NCBI GenBank assembly: GCA_943914745.1
Contig: CALUDF010000158.1
Location: forward strand, 1-7,199
Source: an uncultured Bacteriovorax sp.
Lineage (GTDB): Bacteria > Bdellovibrionota > Bacteriovoracia > Bacteriovoracales > Bacteriovoracaceae
DNA length: 7,199 nt
Direction of reading: 5' to 3'
Shown: piece after piece, positions 7,080-7,199 of the stretch
Position numbering within the stretch: the stretch's first letter is position 1
Layout of the letters: each line of letters opens with the position of its first letter
Made by a program: the position numbers and the translations under genes
Notes under the pieces: generated by a model
What the model saw: only the letters and a program-made list of their open reading frames with translations
The model's database searches: none
Told to the model about the DNA's origin: nothing

Positions 7080-7108
7080 AGTTTATTGAATATGGTTTGA
7101 ATAGTCAA
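7080..7108 (-). promoter_or_regulatory. Putative sigma-70-type promoter of the ABC ATPase operon
   Basis: On the minus strand TTGACT (7103-7108, five of six matches to the -35 consensus) is followed by a 17-nt spacer and TAAACT (7080-7085, four of six to the -10). Transcription would start near 7073, about 29 nt before ATG 7044. The position between the end of the upstream partial gene and the operon's first gene fits. The -10 is only moderate. A TATACT at 7114-7119 is another possible -10 but lacks a good -35. Confidence 0.5.
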
Positions 7109-7134
7109 ACAAAAGTATAAGAAAGCAAAACTCT

Positions 7135-7199
7135 TTATTTTCGATGAGGTAATGACCCACCAGGGCCATTGCTCTGCAATACTTCAATCTCTTCTTCAT
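7135..7199 (-). CDS. C-terminal end of an unidentified protein (partial at window edge)
   Basis: A minus-strand frame is open from the right edge to a TAA at 7135-7137. It encodes about 20 residues ending in a Gly/Pro-rich tail (SNGPGGSLPHRK). The preceding residues are acidic (EEEIEVLQ). The stop lies just upstream of the putative operon promoter, as expected for the end of a preceding co-directional gene. The piece is too short to identify. Another minus-strand frame also opens at the edge, with an ATG at 7197-7199 and a stop at 7083, but it would run through the promoter. Confidence 0.35.
   Translation of the reverse strand, partial: EEEIEVLQSNGPGGSLPHRK

Noticed and set aside
7083..7199. 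Minus-strand 38-residue frame beginning with ATG at the window edge
   Set aside because: It would run through the putative operon promoter and has a Cys/aromatic-rich composition without a visible ribosome site; the frame ending at 7135 fits the layout better.
7152..7199. Plus-strand ATG with GAGG just upstream, open to the right edge
   Set aside because: The spacing of two bases is too short for a good ribosome site, only 16 codons are visible, and the minus-strand reading is more consistent; it cannot be excluded.

Overview
This window comes from a bacterial chromosome of moderate to low GC by eye, with tightly packed genes. The style of the proteins is Gram-negative: a thioredoxin-reductase-like flavoprotein, a PD-(D/E)XK/Fe-S helicase fusion, a DnaQ/GIY-YIG fusion and a fused Dpp/Opp-type ATPase. 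A predatory-bacterium relative (Bdellovibrionota, Bacteriovorax/Peredibacter type) would fit. That placement is a guess from general character, since no marker gene is present.

Left half, plus strand (1-4469): the window opens inside a FAD/NAD(P)-dependent oxidoreductase, of which only the C-terminal 128 residues are present. After a short gap comes a large nuclease-helicase. It has an N-terminal RecB/Cas4-like PD-(D/E)XK nuclease domain joined to an XPD/DinG-type superfamily 2 helicase with four Fe-S cysteines. Its stop codon overlaps the ATG of the next gene by 4 bp (ATGA). That gene encodes a DnaQ-like (DEDDh) domain joined to a UvrC/Cho-type GIY-YIG endonuclease domain and an uncharacterised C-terminal region. 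The two are almost certainly translated together and probably act together on branched, damaged or unwound DNA.

Right half, minus strand (7134 down to 4470): a partial gene runs in from the right edge and ends at 7135. A sigma-70-like promoter (7080-7108) follows. It heads a compact four-gene operon with gaps of 2, 3 and 5 nt: a 74-residue protein of unknown function, a fused two-domain peptide-type ABC ATPase (DppD-DppF arrangement, like YejF or GsiA), and two small proteins of unknown function (76 and 128 residues). No permease or binding protein is in view. The two halves converge at 4469/4470, where one 8-bp palindrome supplies both stop codons and no terminator hairpin is visible.

The points most worth a second look are the nuclease-helicase plus DnaQ/GIY-YIG pair, the eroded exonuclease active site of the second protein, and the start of the first. 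For that start, the only in-frame candidates are weak, and a single extra A in a run of five would bring an ATG into frame. No mobile element, CRISPR array, tRNA or rRNA was seen, and no gene-free stretch exceeds 100 bases.
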